Source of the DNA: a virus | IMG/VR virus record: IMGVR_UViG_3300012005_000064 | Location: 1 to 20,824 of that record | Direction: 5' to 3' (one strand) | Length of the DNA: 20,824 nucleotides | Shown: positions 13,967-20,429 of the stretch, piece by piece | How the letters are laid out: the number at the start of each line of letters is the position of its first letter | How positions within the stretch are numbered: the first letter of the stretch is position 1 | Notes under the pieces: generated by a model | Told to the model about the DNA's origin: nothing | Databases searched by the model: none | What the model saw: the letters and a program-made list of their open reading frames with translations, nothing else | Program-made: the position numbers and the translations under genes

Positions 13967-15352
13967 CTAAAGTAGCCCAAATTCGTCTAGGGACTTGACA
14001 ACGGACGATTGAGGTACCTTCTCCTCTTTCGGGCCGCCGAATTTGAAGAATAACTCTAGGTAGCGAATGGCGTCCATTATGTTGTCGTTGGTCTTCTCGG
14101 GTTTCTCAGATATTGGGCGGTTTAGCTTGATTTCCTTATAGCGGTAGTGAACCCACTCGTTAATCGACTTTTTGCAGTTACTAGTCACGTAGTAATTGGG
14201 CTTCGGTTCGCCCATAATCTGTATCTTGGGGCGTAATCGCTTCCTGAGTAGGGCAATACCAGAGACGATTCGGCTCTCGTCACCCCCTGATTTGGGGCTG
14301 GGAATCACCGGCATAGCCTTGCTTGCCATGTAGTCGATGAGGTCAGGACGGGAGGAGTCGGCTACAATACCGGTAAGCCGTCGGTCGCCCATTTTAGCCT
14401 TTATTTCAGATATAAGGTCATCAATCTGGAGTCTAGTTTCGTAGATTTCATCATACTGGTACCAAATATCGTCATTCGAGATACGAATAAAGGCGGCAGC
14501 CATCGGGTGCCCCTCGACGAAGCCCCAGTCTAGGGCAATATAGTCGGTGCCCTTGTCGGGAACCTTGTCGAGTGGAATAACGTGGATTTTCTTGTTAAAC
14601 ATTGGATAAACAGCTCCTTGCTGGCTAAATGGTATCAGTTCCATCTCCTGGAGGAAAGGACCGAGTTTGTCATCTCGCTCGGCTTCCTCCCGTTCCTCGG
14701 CTACCCACTCCGGCAGAATGAGGGGGTTATCGCGCCAAGTGGTCTTGGAATAAAACCAACGGTCGTTATTTTCGGCTTTGTCGAGCAATTCGTTCCAATG
14801 GTCGATGTCTTTGGCAGTACCCATAAATACAGCCCAACCGGCGGTGGTGGCGAAGAATGGTTTGTAAACGGTATCCCAATTATAAGGGTCTTGGTCCTGG
14901 TACTCATCAAAGACCATACCGTTAGACTGCCCCCCACGGTGCTGTTCGGCTTTGTCGCTTCCAACTAGCCGGATAGTGCTAGGTGGTTGGGAATGGTCTT
15001 GCATGACATCAATCGTGGTGCCATCGGGCATTTTCACGGGAAAACTAAGCCCTTTTGCCTTATCACCGAAGTAATGGAATGTAATTGTTAAAGTAGATTT
15101 ATCAGTTTTCTGAATCATCTGGGGCATGATGGTATGCAGATACTGGTTCCAGGCTACTGTCTCAGCCTGGAGGTACTCTTTGAATACCATGTGGTGCTGA
15201 CCTTGGTTCAGGATTGAACTGAGCATCAACTGCTGGATAGCCCATTGGGTCTTGCCAACACGCCTACCCCAGTACAACACCCCACGGGTGTAGCCGTCGA
15301 GGAGAAAGGCTCGATGCGCTCGAACTTGTACTGGGAAGGGGGCGTATGCCAT
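13967..15352 (-). CDS. terL: Terminase large subunit (packaging ATPase/nuclease)
   Basis: A 461-residue motor protein. The ATPase part shows a Walker A motif GRRVGKT (29-35), Walker B MVFDEY (145-150, D148 and E149) and a coupling motif GTAKD (177-181). The C-terminal nuclease has ALDWGF (D274), VADSSRPD (D331) and NDNIMDAIRY (D422/D426), the acidic residues that hold metal in the RNase-H-like fold. It translocates DNA into the procapsid through the portal and cuts the concatemer. The start lies 2 bases beyond the upstream stop and has little of a ribosome site, so it probably depends on coupled translation. Length and motif order are complete. This is one of the surest calls in the window. 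Confidence 0.95.
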   Translation of the reverse strand: MAYAPFPVQVRAHRAFLLDGYTRGVLYWGRRVGKTQWAIQQLMLSSILNQGQHHMVFKEYLQAETVAWNQYLHTIMPQMIQKTDKSTLTITFHYFGDKAKGLSFPVKMPDGTTIDVMQDHSQPPSTIRLVGSDKAEQHRGGQSNGMVFDEYQDQDPYNWDTVYKPFFATTAGWAVFMGTAKDIDHWNELLDKAENNDRWFYSKTTWRDNPLILPEWVAEEREEAERDDKLGPFLQEMELIPFSQQGAVYPMFNKKIHVIPLDKVPDKGTDYIALDWGFVEGHPMAAAFIRISNDDIWYQYDEIYETRLQIDDLISEIKAKMGDRRLTGIVADSSRPDLIDYMASKAMPVIPSPKSGGDESRIVSGIALLRKRLRPKIQIMGEPKPNYYVTSNCKKSINEWVHYRYKEIKLNRPISEKPEKTNDNIMDAIRYLELFFKFGGPKEEKVPQSSVVKSLDEFGLL

Positions 15353-15353
15353 G

Positions 15354-16127
15354 CTACAACTTCTTGGTCATAGAGGCGAAGCCAGCCGCCATACTCTCTG
15401 TCTTATCAGAGGTGACTTCGTAGACCTCGACCAATTTGTTACCAATGACAACCTCTTTTTTGTTGTTGGAAGCTGGGGGTGGGGTCGGATAGAATGCCTC
15501 TATCAGCCAATCCCGGAAGCGTAAGTAGCGCATCTCGTCGAGGAAGTCCTTTTCATTCTCTGTATCGACAGCGATGTCATTCTGGTTAGCAATATATATA
15601 GCAGCATCCGGGTCTTCATGGAAGATGCCCTGGAGGATGACAAAACGGCGATTAGTTAGTTCTCCCGTCAGGTCATCATAAACCTTCACAATCAGCTTAA
15701 TATTAAACCGTGGTTCCTTGGTACGGATACGGTCAGCTGTCTCGTACTGGGAAAGCTGTACCTCCCACTTCAGTTCGTAATTATCCTTGAAGGCGAAGCG
15801 TTGTAGTCTTGCTTCGTTACTGAGGCGTTCGGTGGGGTCGGGGTAATAACTACTCGATACTCGGTACCGTTCGTAGGTGCCGGTCATGGTACCGTTGACA
15901 TTCTGGACGTTGCCCTGGGGCTGTAATGGGGCTACCTGAGCCTGTTTAAGGCGTTGTATCTCAGCCAGAGCCTCTTGCACCTGCGCCGTCAGGGTGGCGA
16001 GGTCTGGGTCAGTTGTGGGGGGTGGGGCTACTGCTATCTGTTCATTTAACTTCTTTTGTTCTCGAGCTGCTTTTAGGCGTTCCCCGGCAGCCTTACGCTG
16101 TTCAGGGGTCCATTGTTTCTTTGCCAT
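15354..16127 (-). CDS. Conserved-looking unknown protein between terS and terL
   Basis: A 257-residue protein with an AAGGA ribosome site before the ATG at 16127. It begins KKQWTPEQRKAAGERLKAAR, a basic helix, followed by a Pro-rich linker (VAPPPTTDPD) and a likely coiled coil (LATLTAQVQEALAEIQRLKQ, about 44-63). The second half is a mixed fold (ELKWEVQLSQYETADRIRTK; NIKLIVKVYDDLTGELTNRR; DFLDEMRYLRFRDWLIEAFY). No catalytic motif is seen. The spot just before terL is where small terminases or DNA-binding packaging helpers often lie, so it might help recognise DNA, but a small-terminase-like gene is already present upstream. I do not recognise the family. Confidence 0.65.
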   Translation of the reverse strand: MAKKQWTPEQRKAAGERLKAAREQKKLNEQIAVAPPPTTDPDLATLTAQVQEALAEIQRLKQAQVAPLQPQGNVQNVNGTMTGTYERYRVSSSYYPDPTERLSNEARLQRFAFKDNYELKWEVQLSQYETADRIRTKEPRFNIKLIVKVYDDLTGELTNRRFVILQGIFHEDPDAAIYIANQNDIAVDTENEKDFLDEMRYLRFRDWLIEAFYPTPPPASNNKKEVVIGNKLVEVYEVTSDKTESMAAGFASMTKKL

Positions 16128-16240
16128 TTGTTTTCCTTGTTAAAGTTGATTGTTTTGTTTAGATAGGTGTTTGTTATGCTTACTGTAACATATGTTGGTA
16201 GATTGCTGAACTAGAGACATGGATAATAATTCATATATTA

Positions 16241-16269
16241 TATATATAGATAGACAACGTACCTTTCAA
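16241..16269 (-). promoter_or_regulatory. Sigma70-like promoter for the packaging genes
   Basis: Minus strand: TTGAAA (16269-16264), 17-base spacer, TATATA (16246-16241), then more TATAAT-like sequence. It lies 114 bases before the ATG at 16127 and would drive that gene, terL and the portal. The surrounding AT-rich run makes the exact -10 uncertain. Confidence 0.45.
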
Positions 16270-16422
16270 ACGCCCACCCCACTGGGGGTAGGGTCATTAC
16301 ATATATACCCCTATCCCTCCCCGTCTATTTGTTTTGTTTAGAATATTATTATATACATATACACCACATATAGCGTACATGTATGGGTTAGATGATGGTG
16401 CAGTGAGTGACCCCTGTTAGTA

Positions 16423-16450
16423 ACGTCGTACAATGGTTAATGTACGACGT
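16423..16450. repeat. Perfect 10-bp inverted repeat
   Basis: ACGTCGTACA (16423-16432) and TGTACGACGT (16441-16450) are separated by 8 bases. On either strand it can fold as a strong hairpin, or act as a two-fold protein site. There is no T-run, so it is not a normal terminator. Its nearness to the terS-like gene makes a packaging or operator site possible. Confidence 0.6.
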
Positions 16451-16638
16451 AGACTGCTGTGTTGGTACGTACTCATACCCATCTTCTGCATTTAAACGGC
16501 TTAGAAAGGAGCTGTGAGGATGGAACTACACACTGTATAACAACCTATTCCAACCTGTTATTTACCTATCGAAGATGTAACCATACTAACTAGCAATAAC
16601 ATATAACTAAGTTTTGTTAAGTGGTAATATAATATAAC

Positions 16639-17010
16639 TTACTGCTGTGTTACTACACCACTCAAATCCATACCAAAGATTAGACTAACATTATGTGTTT
16701 CAATCTTCTGGGATGCCTTACCAAAAACCTTATCATGGATATACTGAGCGTTCTGCATTGCTATCTCACGCTGCCGGGGTTTCTCGCTATCCTTCCAATC
16801 CTTAACAGTCTGTGTGATGGCTGACTCTGTAAGTTCTACGTAGTCCTGCAAGGCTGATACAATCTCTGGTTTCTTTAATAGCTGCGTACCCATGACTGCC
16901 GCTGTGGTACGTTTCGTTACGTCATAGCCTGCATTTATAATTGCCTGAGCATTACTAATCTTCGGATTGTTAATTATTTCCTGTACAAATGCTTTTTCTT
17001 TACGTTTCAT
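16639..17010 (-). CDS. Terminase small subunit-like protein
   Basis: A 123-residue protein of typical small-terminase size. It opens MKRKEKAFVQEIINNPKISN with AQAIINAGYDVTKRTTAAVM and GTQLLKKPEIVSALQDYVEL. This helix-turn-helix layout (a conserved opening KxKAFxQEI..., then an AGY turn, then LLKKPEI) is that of the Terminase_2/terS type. The C-terminal half carries helices with charged residues (VKDWKDSEKPRQREIAMQNA) that fit the oligomer core. It recognises phage DNA for packaging and hands it to the large subunit. It is the first gene of the leftward late region and is separated from the rest by a 511-base gap. The ribosome site is weak (AGAG). Confidence 0.75.
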   Translation of the reverse strand: MKRKEKAFVQEIINNPKISNAQAIINAGYDVTKRTTAAVMGTQLLKKPEIVSALQDYVELTESAITQTVKDWKDSEKPRQREIAMQNAQYIHDKVFGKASQKIETHNVSLIFGMDLSGVVTQQ

Positions 17011-17244
17011 AACTCTATGCTACCACAAAGAACCCAGTATTTCGCTACCCTGGGGAAAGGCTACCTGACATTAGCACCAATCAACAAATGGATTTTATTT
17101 ACTGGTAAATGATATGTATAAACAAATGCCAACTAGTCAGGTGATTTCGTTACTCTGTTACTTGTTAATGTTCGCGAGCTTGCGGTGCTCATTTGCCGAC
17201 CGGAGCGTATAACTGCCATACGCCTAGCATTGTTCCAACTTGTG

Positions 17245-17271
17245 GTTTATCAAAGGGACAAAGTGATAAAC
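17245..17271. repeat. 8-bp inverted repeat, possible operator or RNA hairpin
   Basis: GTTTATCA (17245-17252) and TGATAAAC (17264-17271) are exact reverse complements, 11 bases apart. The two-fold symmetry suits a dimeric repressor site between the divergent gene blocks; a hairpin in RNA is equally possible. No repressor gene is visible in the window. Confidence 0.45.
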
Positions 17272-17378
17272 GTGCGCCAGGTTGTTTAACGTGCCCTGGT
17301 GGCCGCTGGTAGCCTGCCTGCACGGGCACCAAACAAGATGCCACTACTATAGTAATCTACGTTATGATATACTGTCAA

Positions 17379-17453
17379 TGGATTGGATAATCAGCCTACC
17401 CAATCCACAAGCACCAAACAAGAGTAAGAACCCCCTAAAAAGGGTTCTTTTTC
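17379..17453 (+). ncRNA. Candidate phage small RNA, about 75 bases
   Basis: It looks like a complete small-RNA unit. An extended -10 promoter TGATATACT ends at 17373. The start would be about 17379-17381. TGGATTGG (17379-17386) then pairs perfectly with CCAATCCA (17400-17407), a 20-base unpaired linker follows, and a terminator closes it (AAGAACCC/GGGTTCTT with TTTTT). There is no open frame with a start and ribosome site. It lies upstream of and separate from the early promoter. It could be a regulatory RNA acting on host or late-phage messages. No known family is recognised. Confidence 0.5.
17426..17453 (+). terminator. Rho-independent terminator
   Basis: AAGAACCC (17426-17433) pairs with GGGTTCTT (17442-17449), with an 8-base loop and TTTTT at 17448-17452. 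It is directional for plus-strand transcripts. Since no gene precedes it on this strand, it most likely ends a small RNA, and it also shields the early promoter from upstream transcription. Confidence 0.85.
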
Positions 17454-17468
17454 TATGTATATATATAG

Positions 17469-17477
17469 TTATCCACA
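17469..17477 (+). promoter_or_regulatory. Single DnaA-box match
   Basis: TTATCCACA is a perfect match to the strong DnaA box. It lies 20 bases before the -35 of the early promoter. Only one exact copy is seen in this region (another, at 8938, lies inside a gene), so a replication origin is not shown. It could link early transcription to host DnaA or be chance. Confidence 0.3.
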
Positions 17478-17496
17478 GCTTTCTAAAATAAAGTCC

Positions 17497-17525
17497 TTGA
17501 CACATTACACCATAAGCCTTATACT
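17497..17525 (+). promoter_or_regulatory. Near-consensus sigma70 promoter of the rightward genes
   Basis: TTGACA (17497-17502), a 17-base spacer and TATACT (17520-17525). Transcription would start near 17532, giving a leader of about 135 bases before the ATG at 17666. This strength suits immediate-early expression by the unmodified host RNA polymerase. Confidence 0.85.
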
Positions 17526-17534
17526 CTCTAGTAG

Positions 17535-17660
17535 GTTAAGGATGCAACATTACTAAACCTAGAATATTAAGTTACAAGCGAAGTACCAGGTGCAAGCCCT
17601 GACGTACAACCAAGTTAGCTGCTTCGCCTTTACCTTAAACTATTAACCAACGGGGAGACA
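17535..17660 (+). promoter_or_regulatory. Possible structured 5' leader of the early operon
   Basis: After the promoter at 17497-17525, the roughly 135-base leader has GCGAAG (17578-17583) complementary to CTTCGC (17622-17627), and TTAAGG (17535-17540) complementary to CCTTAA (17633-17638). This could fold into a two-tier hairpin that affects translation of the gene at 17666. No known riboswitch class is recognised, and the pairing is short. Confidence 0.3.
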
Positions 17661-17665
17661 ATCTA

Positions 17666-17869
17666 ATGACATACAACGAAGTAGCAACATACCAGAGAGA
17701 TTACGATGAGTTAGCAAGTGACGGTCAATACTTCGGTATTAACTGGATTGATGGCGAAGAAATACTTGTGTCAGAATGGTTTAAAACCGAAGATGAGCGT
17801 GAGCTAAGGATTGACACAGTTATGGGCTTTCAAGCTGACTACAGGGCTGAACATGGGGCAACAGAATGA
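17666..17869 (+). CDS. Small acidic hypothetical protein, first early gene
   Basis: A 67-residue protein (MTYNEVATYQRDYDELASDG) with a GGGGAG ribosome site 10 bases before the ATG. It is strongly acidic, has no Cys, and seems to be a small helix-strand-helix fold (FGINWIDGEEILVSEWFKTE, then RELRIDTVMGFQADYRAE). As the first gene after a strong early promoter it might be a host-takeover or inhibitor protein, as many such small acidic phage proteins are. I do not recognise it. Its TGA overlaps the next ATG. Confidence 0.65.
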   Translation: MTYNEVATYQRDYDELASDGQYFGINWIDGEEILVSEWFKTEDERELRIDTVMGFQADYRAEHGATE

Positions 17870-18042
17870 ATAAGACTGAATGCACACACGAAGATTGGAT
17901 AACCTACGGTAAGGTGCTTGAGCAAGACGCTACCACTCGTTTGATTGAGGTGGAGTGTGAAGATTGTAAGGTTAAGGGCATACAGAGCGAACACTGGGAT
18001 GATGATGACCAAGATTATAGTCTAGTTAGAGAGGTCTGGTAA
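17866..18042 (+). CDS. Small Cys/His protein, 58 residues
   Basis: It begins MNKTECTHEDWITYGKVLEQ and overlaps the previous stop as ATGA, which argues for a real coupled gene. C6-x-H8 near the start and C31-x2-C34 (VECEDCKVKG) form a possible zinc site like that in the 47-residue protein at 7447-7590. The C-terminus is acidic (SEHWDDDDQDYSLVREVW). The function is unknown. A small zinc-ribbon protein binding nucleic acid or a host factor is a fair guess only. Confidence 0.6.
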   Translation: MNKTECTHEDWITYGKVLEQDATTRLIEVECEDCKVKGIQSEHWDDDDQDYSLVREVW

Positions 18043-18288
18043 TGAAATAATGCCGGGTTGTCAAGAGGGCAGCTTTAGCCCGTCCCCTAAGAACCTTAAA
18101 ACAGTAAAGCGTGTGAAGCTGGGAGTAAGGATGTGACAGTCGTTATAGCAGGTCAGGGACATCGTACGTAACACCTGATGCAAAGATGCACAACGAGCTT
18201 GTTTAAAGCTACTGCAAATGTCATTTCGGCGCTAGCTTACTACCAGCCACACACGCTGTACCTACTAAACGTAAGAAAGAAGGAAGAT

Positions 18289-18957
18289 ATGACACAAGCA
18301 ACAGAATTACGAGCCTACAACAACGACCCAAAGGTAAAAGCAAAGTACGTCAAGCGTGTAAAGATGCACCATGATGCTGATGAAATTATTCAGGGTACTT
18401 ACTGGGAAAATGGCAAAGGTTGTGCGGTCGGTTGTACGATTGAGGGAAATCAGCACTCCAGATATGAGACTGAGTTGGGCATACCGCACATGATTGCCAG
18501 GCTTGAAGATAGGATATTCGAGGGACTGAGTAACAAAGAAGCTAAAGAGTTCCCACTCAAGTTCCTGAAAGCTATTAAGCCTGGAGCTGACCTGTCTATG
18601 GTTGTACCGAAGTTCTTTGTCTGGCTACTAATTGACCCAGAAGATGGTGTGATTAAGTTTGCCCGTACGGATGGTAAGAAAGCTATCCAAAAAGTCGCTG
18701 AACTATACCTACAGAAGATTGCCGGTAAGCGAGTCACTGAGAGGCAGTGGCTAGATGCTTATGCTGATGCTGCTGCTGCTGCTGCTGATGCTGCTGATGC
18801 TGCTTATGCTGCTTATGCTGCTGCTGCTTATGCTGCTTATGCTGCTGCTGCTGCTGCTGCTCGTAAAGGCTTCTATACCAAAATGGCTAACAAGCTAGTA
18901 GAACTACTTAAAGTAGCTGTCACGAATTATAGTAAATGTAAAGGAAAGACAACATGA
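18289..18957 (+). CDS. Conserved hypothetical protein with an Ala/Asp/Tyr repeat tract
   Basis: The start is chosen at 18289 (MTQATELRAYNNDPKVKAKY, 222 residues). It has AGAAGGAAG directly upstream, while an earlier in-frame ATG at 18178 has no such site. The N-terminal domain has GKGCAVGCTIEGNQHSRYET (about 43-62) and LGIPHMIARLEDRIFEGLSN (64-83), a pattern I know from a family of phage and bacterial proteins of unknown job. Residues 157-191 are a low-complexity tract of Ala with Asp or Tyr, encoded by GCT, GAT and TAT triplets and largely three-residue periodic. A short C-terminal helix (KMANKLVELLKVAV) follows. The tract may form a helix or solenoid. The function is unknown; the repeat may vary in length between relatives. 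Confidence 0.75.
   Translation: MTQATELRAYNNDPKVKAKYVKRVKMHHDADEIIQGTYWENGKGCAVGCTIEGNQHSRYETELGIPHMIARLEDRIFEGLSNKEAKEFPLKFLKAIKPGADLSMVVPKFFVWLLIDPEDGVIKFARTDGKKAIQKVAELYLQKIAGKRVTERQWLDAYADAAAAAADAADAAYAAYAAAAYAAYAAAAAAARKGFYTKMANKLVELLKVAVTNYSKCKGKTT
18757..18861 (+). repeat. In-frame GCT-rich triplet tract
   Basis: The tract is made of GCT triplets broken by GAT and TAT, coding Ala, Asp and Tyr, ending with seven GCT in a row. Such DNA is prone to slippage, and length changes would stay in frame. It codes residues 157-191 of the surrounding gene. Confidence 0.85.
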
Positions 18958-19346
18958 CAATATATTGCACAGGATGCGGAAAGGACGTAGAAGCTAGGCT
19001 AACGGACGGCAAAGAACGCTATCCCCACCGCCAAGACCTTGACGACCTGCCATTTTGGAAATGTGACACTTGTGGCAATTATGTCGGTTGTCACCATAAG
19101 ACGAAGCAGCGCACCCGTCCACTTGGTTGTATCGCTACACCAGAGATACTAGAGGCTCGTAAGAAGATACACGCCCTGCTTGACCCACTGTGGAAGTCAG
19201 GTAAGGCAAAGCGAGGTTACCTGTACGGCACTATTAGCAACAAGCTTGGCTATACCTACCATAACGGCGAGATTAGAAGCTTAGAAGAAGCCCGCACGAT
19301 ATGGCAAATAGTTGCTGAGTTACATAACGAATTAAAAGGAGAATAA
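18954..19346 (+). CDS. DUF3268-like zinc-finger protein
   Basis: A 130-residue protein overlapping the previous stop by 4 bases (ATGA). The N-terminal part has CTGCG (C5, C8) and CDTCG (C37, C40), with GCHHKT next, forming a four-Cys zinc site. The long helical C-terminus (EILEARKKIHALLDPLWKSG; SLEEARTIWQIVAELHNEL) is typical of the DUF3268 family found in phages and prophages. Family members are thought to bind nucleic acid or partner proteins, but the exact role is not known. The key Cys are all present and length fits the family. Confidence 0.8.
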   Translation: MTIYCTGCGKDVEARLTDGKERYPHRQDLDDLPFWKCDTCGNYVGCHHKTKQRTRPLGCIATPEILEARKKIHALLDPLWKSGKAKRGYLYGTISNKLGYTYHNGEIRSLEEARTIWQIVAELHNELKGE

Positions 19347-19347
19347 G

Positions 19348-19584
19348 ATGAGCAGAACAAAAGGACAATTATTATTAGACGATTTCCTGAATAAGCTGGA
19401 TAAGTCGTTACGGCTTTCAAGTACTAAGCCAGTGATAACACTCGAAGAACTGCAACCTGCTTGGGAAGCCCGTGAGAAACTGGAAAACTATCTATCCACG
19501 CCACAACGAGACAGCGAAGGCAAGTTCTTACCAGCCCAGCCAATGACCGCCCAGCAGCAGGAAGTGTTAAGGACGGGACTGTAA
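19348..19584 (+). CDS. Small helical hypothetical protein; 3' end may be frameshifted
   Basis: A 78-residue protein with an AAAGGAG ribosome site (MSRTKGQLLLDDFLNKLDKS). It is mostly helical, with no Cys or membrane segment. It ends QQQEVLRTGL. In the -1 frame directly after the TTAAGG near 19567 the reading continues sensibly (KDGTVKTLDGQTIKIKD) to a stop at 19622. This could mean one missing A in the sequence, or a natural shift. Otherwise I do not recognise the protein. It is probably an early gene. Confidence 0.6.
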   Translation: MSRTKGQLLLDDFLNKLDKSLRLSSTKPVITLEELQPAWEAREKLENYLSTPQRDSEGKFLPAQPMTAQQQEVLRTGL

Positions 19585-19623
19585 AGACATTGGACGGTCA
19601 GACAATTAAAATAAAAGATTAAA

Positions 19624-19703
19624 CTGTTGGTGCTTTGTGTTAAATGAGTGGTCGGGTAGTTCCGAGAGATGAGCTTGACGGCTCACACACTAACAGCCAA
19701 CAG
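19624..19703 (+). ncRNA. Candidate structured RNA element, about 80 bases
   Basis: Paired arms enclose the element: CTGTTGG (19624-19630) with CCAACAG (19697-19703), then TGTTA (19638-19642) with TAACA (19691-19695). Inside are two small hairpins, TCGG/CCGA (19652-19655 with 19662-19665) and GAGC/GCTC (19671-19674 with 19681-19684). The gap is free of long open frames. It may be a leader regulating the following genes, or a small RNA. No known class is recognised; the match rests on pairing only. Confidence 0.35.
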
Positions 19704-19774
19704 CCGAAGTAAATTAAATGGGAGGCTCACAGTGACCGAGGTAGATAAAAGAATTATAAAGGCATAATGAAAGT

Positions 19775-19834
19775 ATGACAATTAAATATAACGGGCGAAG
19801 AATAACGCTCAGGGAGCTACAGCAAACAAGATGA
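19775..19834 (+). CDS. Possible 19-residue leader peptide
   Basis: It reads MTIKYNGRRITLRELQQTR, and its TGA overlaps the next ATG as ATGA. The reading looks like a real short peptide, but there is no strong ribosome site ahead of it. It could couple translation into the membrane protein gene. Chance is quite possible. Confidence 0.3.
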   Translation: MTIKYNGRRITLRELQQTR

Positions 19835-20043
19835 ATATATCAACACCGATGCAGTACGAGAAAATGCCCGTTAGGCACCTTACGCTGCGTCACAGCACCG
19901 CTAAGAAGCTTAACAATGACATTACTAAGATGAGTACGTGGGAGGTCTTAAAACGCCTCTACGCAAGGCACAGTGTAGCCGTATGGTCTACGTTATGTGT
20001 TGTGACTTGGGTTTGGATAATATGGAGCAAGCTAGGTAACTAG
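19831..20043 (+). CDS. Small membrane protein
   Basis: A 70-residue protein. The N-terminal 46 residues are basic and polar (MNISTPMQYEKMPVRHLTLR). Residues about 48-65 form one hydrophobic helix (SVAVWSTLCVVTWVWIIW), followed by SKLGN. A basic side before the helix suggests N-terminus in the cytoplasm. Small one-helix phage proteins include pinholins, superinfection-exclusion proteins and lysis regulators, but nothing in the sequence decides among these, and no endolysin is nearby. It is joined to a possible short peptide upstream. Confidence 0.6.
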   Translation: MNISTPMQYEKMPVRHLTLRHSTAKKLNNDITKMSTWEVLKRLYARHSVAVWSTLCVVTWVWIIWSKLGN

Positions 20044-20081
20044 CATGTAGTAAACTAGGATAAGTAACTAAAGGAGACAGT

Positions 20082-20429
20082 ATGAAATTATCAAACAATA
20101 AAGACGGTCAAGCAGTTTCTGTTTTGCATGGAGAGAACTTCATGCGCCGGATTGCTGCGCTGCCGAAAGGCGAAACCACTAAGGCTAAGATGTATACAGT
20201 CGGACACTCAGAAACAGACCACAACCACGTTCTGACTTCACCTACTGAGATGGAAATACTTACCTTTAATGGTCATGAATATGTTCTGATTGACGAAACG
20301 GCTGAACTGACCCACCAGAAAACCTTTGACATCCACGAAACAGTATTGGTCGAGCCTGGCGTGTATGAGATAACGCACAAAACGGAGTACTCACCTTTCG
20401 ATAAAATTGTGAGGGCTGTGTATGACTGA
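20082..20429 (+). CDS. His-rich conserved hypothetical protein, partner of the DUF6745-like gene
   Basis: A 115-residue protein with a clear AAAGGAG ribosome site. It shows GHSETDHNHVL (41-51), LTHQKTFDIHETVLVEPGVY (76-95) and EITHKTEYSPFDKIVRAVYD (96-115). The spaced His residues (GHxxxxHxH ... HxxxxxIHE) and the end (EY-x-P-x(4)-R-x-V-x-D) match a small family that, as far as I recall, is often the neighbour of DUF6745 repeat proteins in phages and bacteria. It is probably a small beta barrel, perhaps metal-binding like cupins. The TGA overlaps the ATG of the next gene. The biochemical role is unknown. Confidence 0.65.
   Translation: MKLSNNKDGQAVSVLHGENFMRRIAALPKGETTKAKMYTVGHSETDHNHVLTSPTEMEILTFNGHEYVLIDETAELTHQKTFDIHETVLVEPGVYEITHKTEYSPFDKIVRAVYD

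Larger units (their letters stand above)
16128..16638. other. 511-base non-coding gap between the terS-like gene and the next late gene
   Basis: No convincing gene is seen. It holds a promoter candidate (16241-16269), a GC-rich hairpin (16273-16293: CCC, ACCCC-ACTG-GGGGT, A, GGG), runs of TATA, and a perfect 10-bp inverted repeat (16423-16450). Base composition is AT-rich compared with the flanking genes. Next to terS, it is a reasonable place for a packaging start site, but no direct proof is visible. Confidence 0.6.
17011..17665. other. 655-base divergent control region
   Basis: There is no gene of credible length. In order it contains several inverted repeats (17205-17223 GCGTAT/ATACGC; 17245-17271 GTTTATCA/TGATAAAC; 17276-17303 GCCAGG/CCTGGtGGC; 17291-17329 GTGCCC/GGGCAC), a candidate small RNA with its own promoter and terminator (17365-17453), one DnaA-box match (17469-17477), a near-consensus promoter (17497-17525), and a leader with paired segments. 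It separates leftward late genes from rightward early genes. Confidence 0.75.

Noticed and set aside
16424-16498. 24-codon minus-strand frame covering the inverted repeat
   Set aside because: No ribosome site, and the sequence is better explained as the inverted repeat.
16520-16540. Plus-strand mini-frame (6 codons) after AAAGGAG in the 511-base gap
   Set aside because: Too short, on the strand opposite to all neighbouring genes, with no sign of conservation.
17160-17340. tRNA or tmRNA gene in the hairpin-rich region
   Set aside because: No T-loop GGTTCRA pattern or acceptor stem pairing was found.
18050-18136. 28-codon plus-strand frame (MPGCQEGSF...) in the leader of the 18289 gene
   Set aside because: No ribosome site and atypical composition; the 246-base gap is more likely untranslated leader. 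I see no clear promoter or terminator in it.
18178-18288. Start of the Ala-repeat gene at 18178
   Set aside because: No ribosome site there, and the added 37 residues do not resemble the conserved domain; the ATG at 18289 has AGAAGGAAG just upstream.
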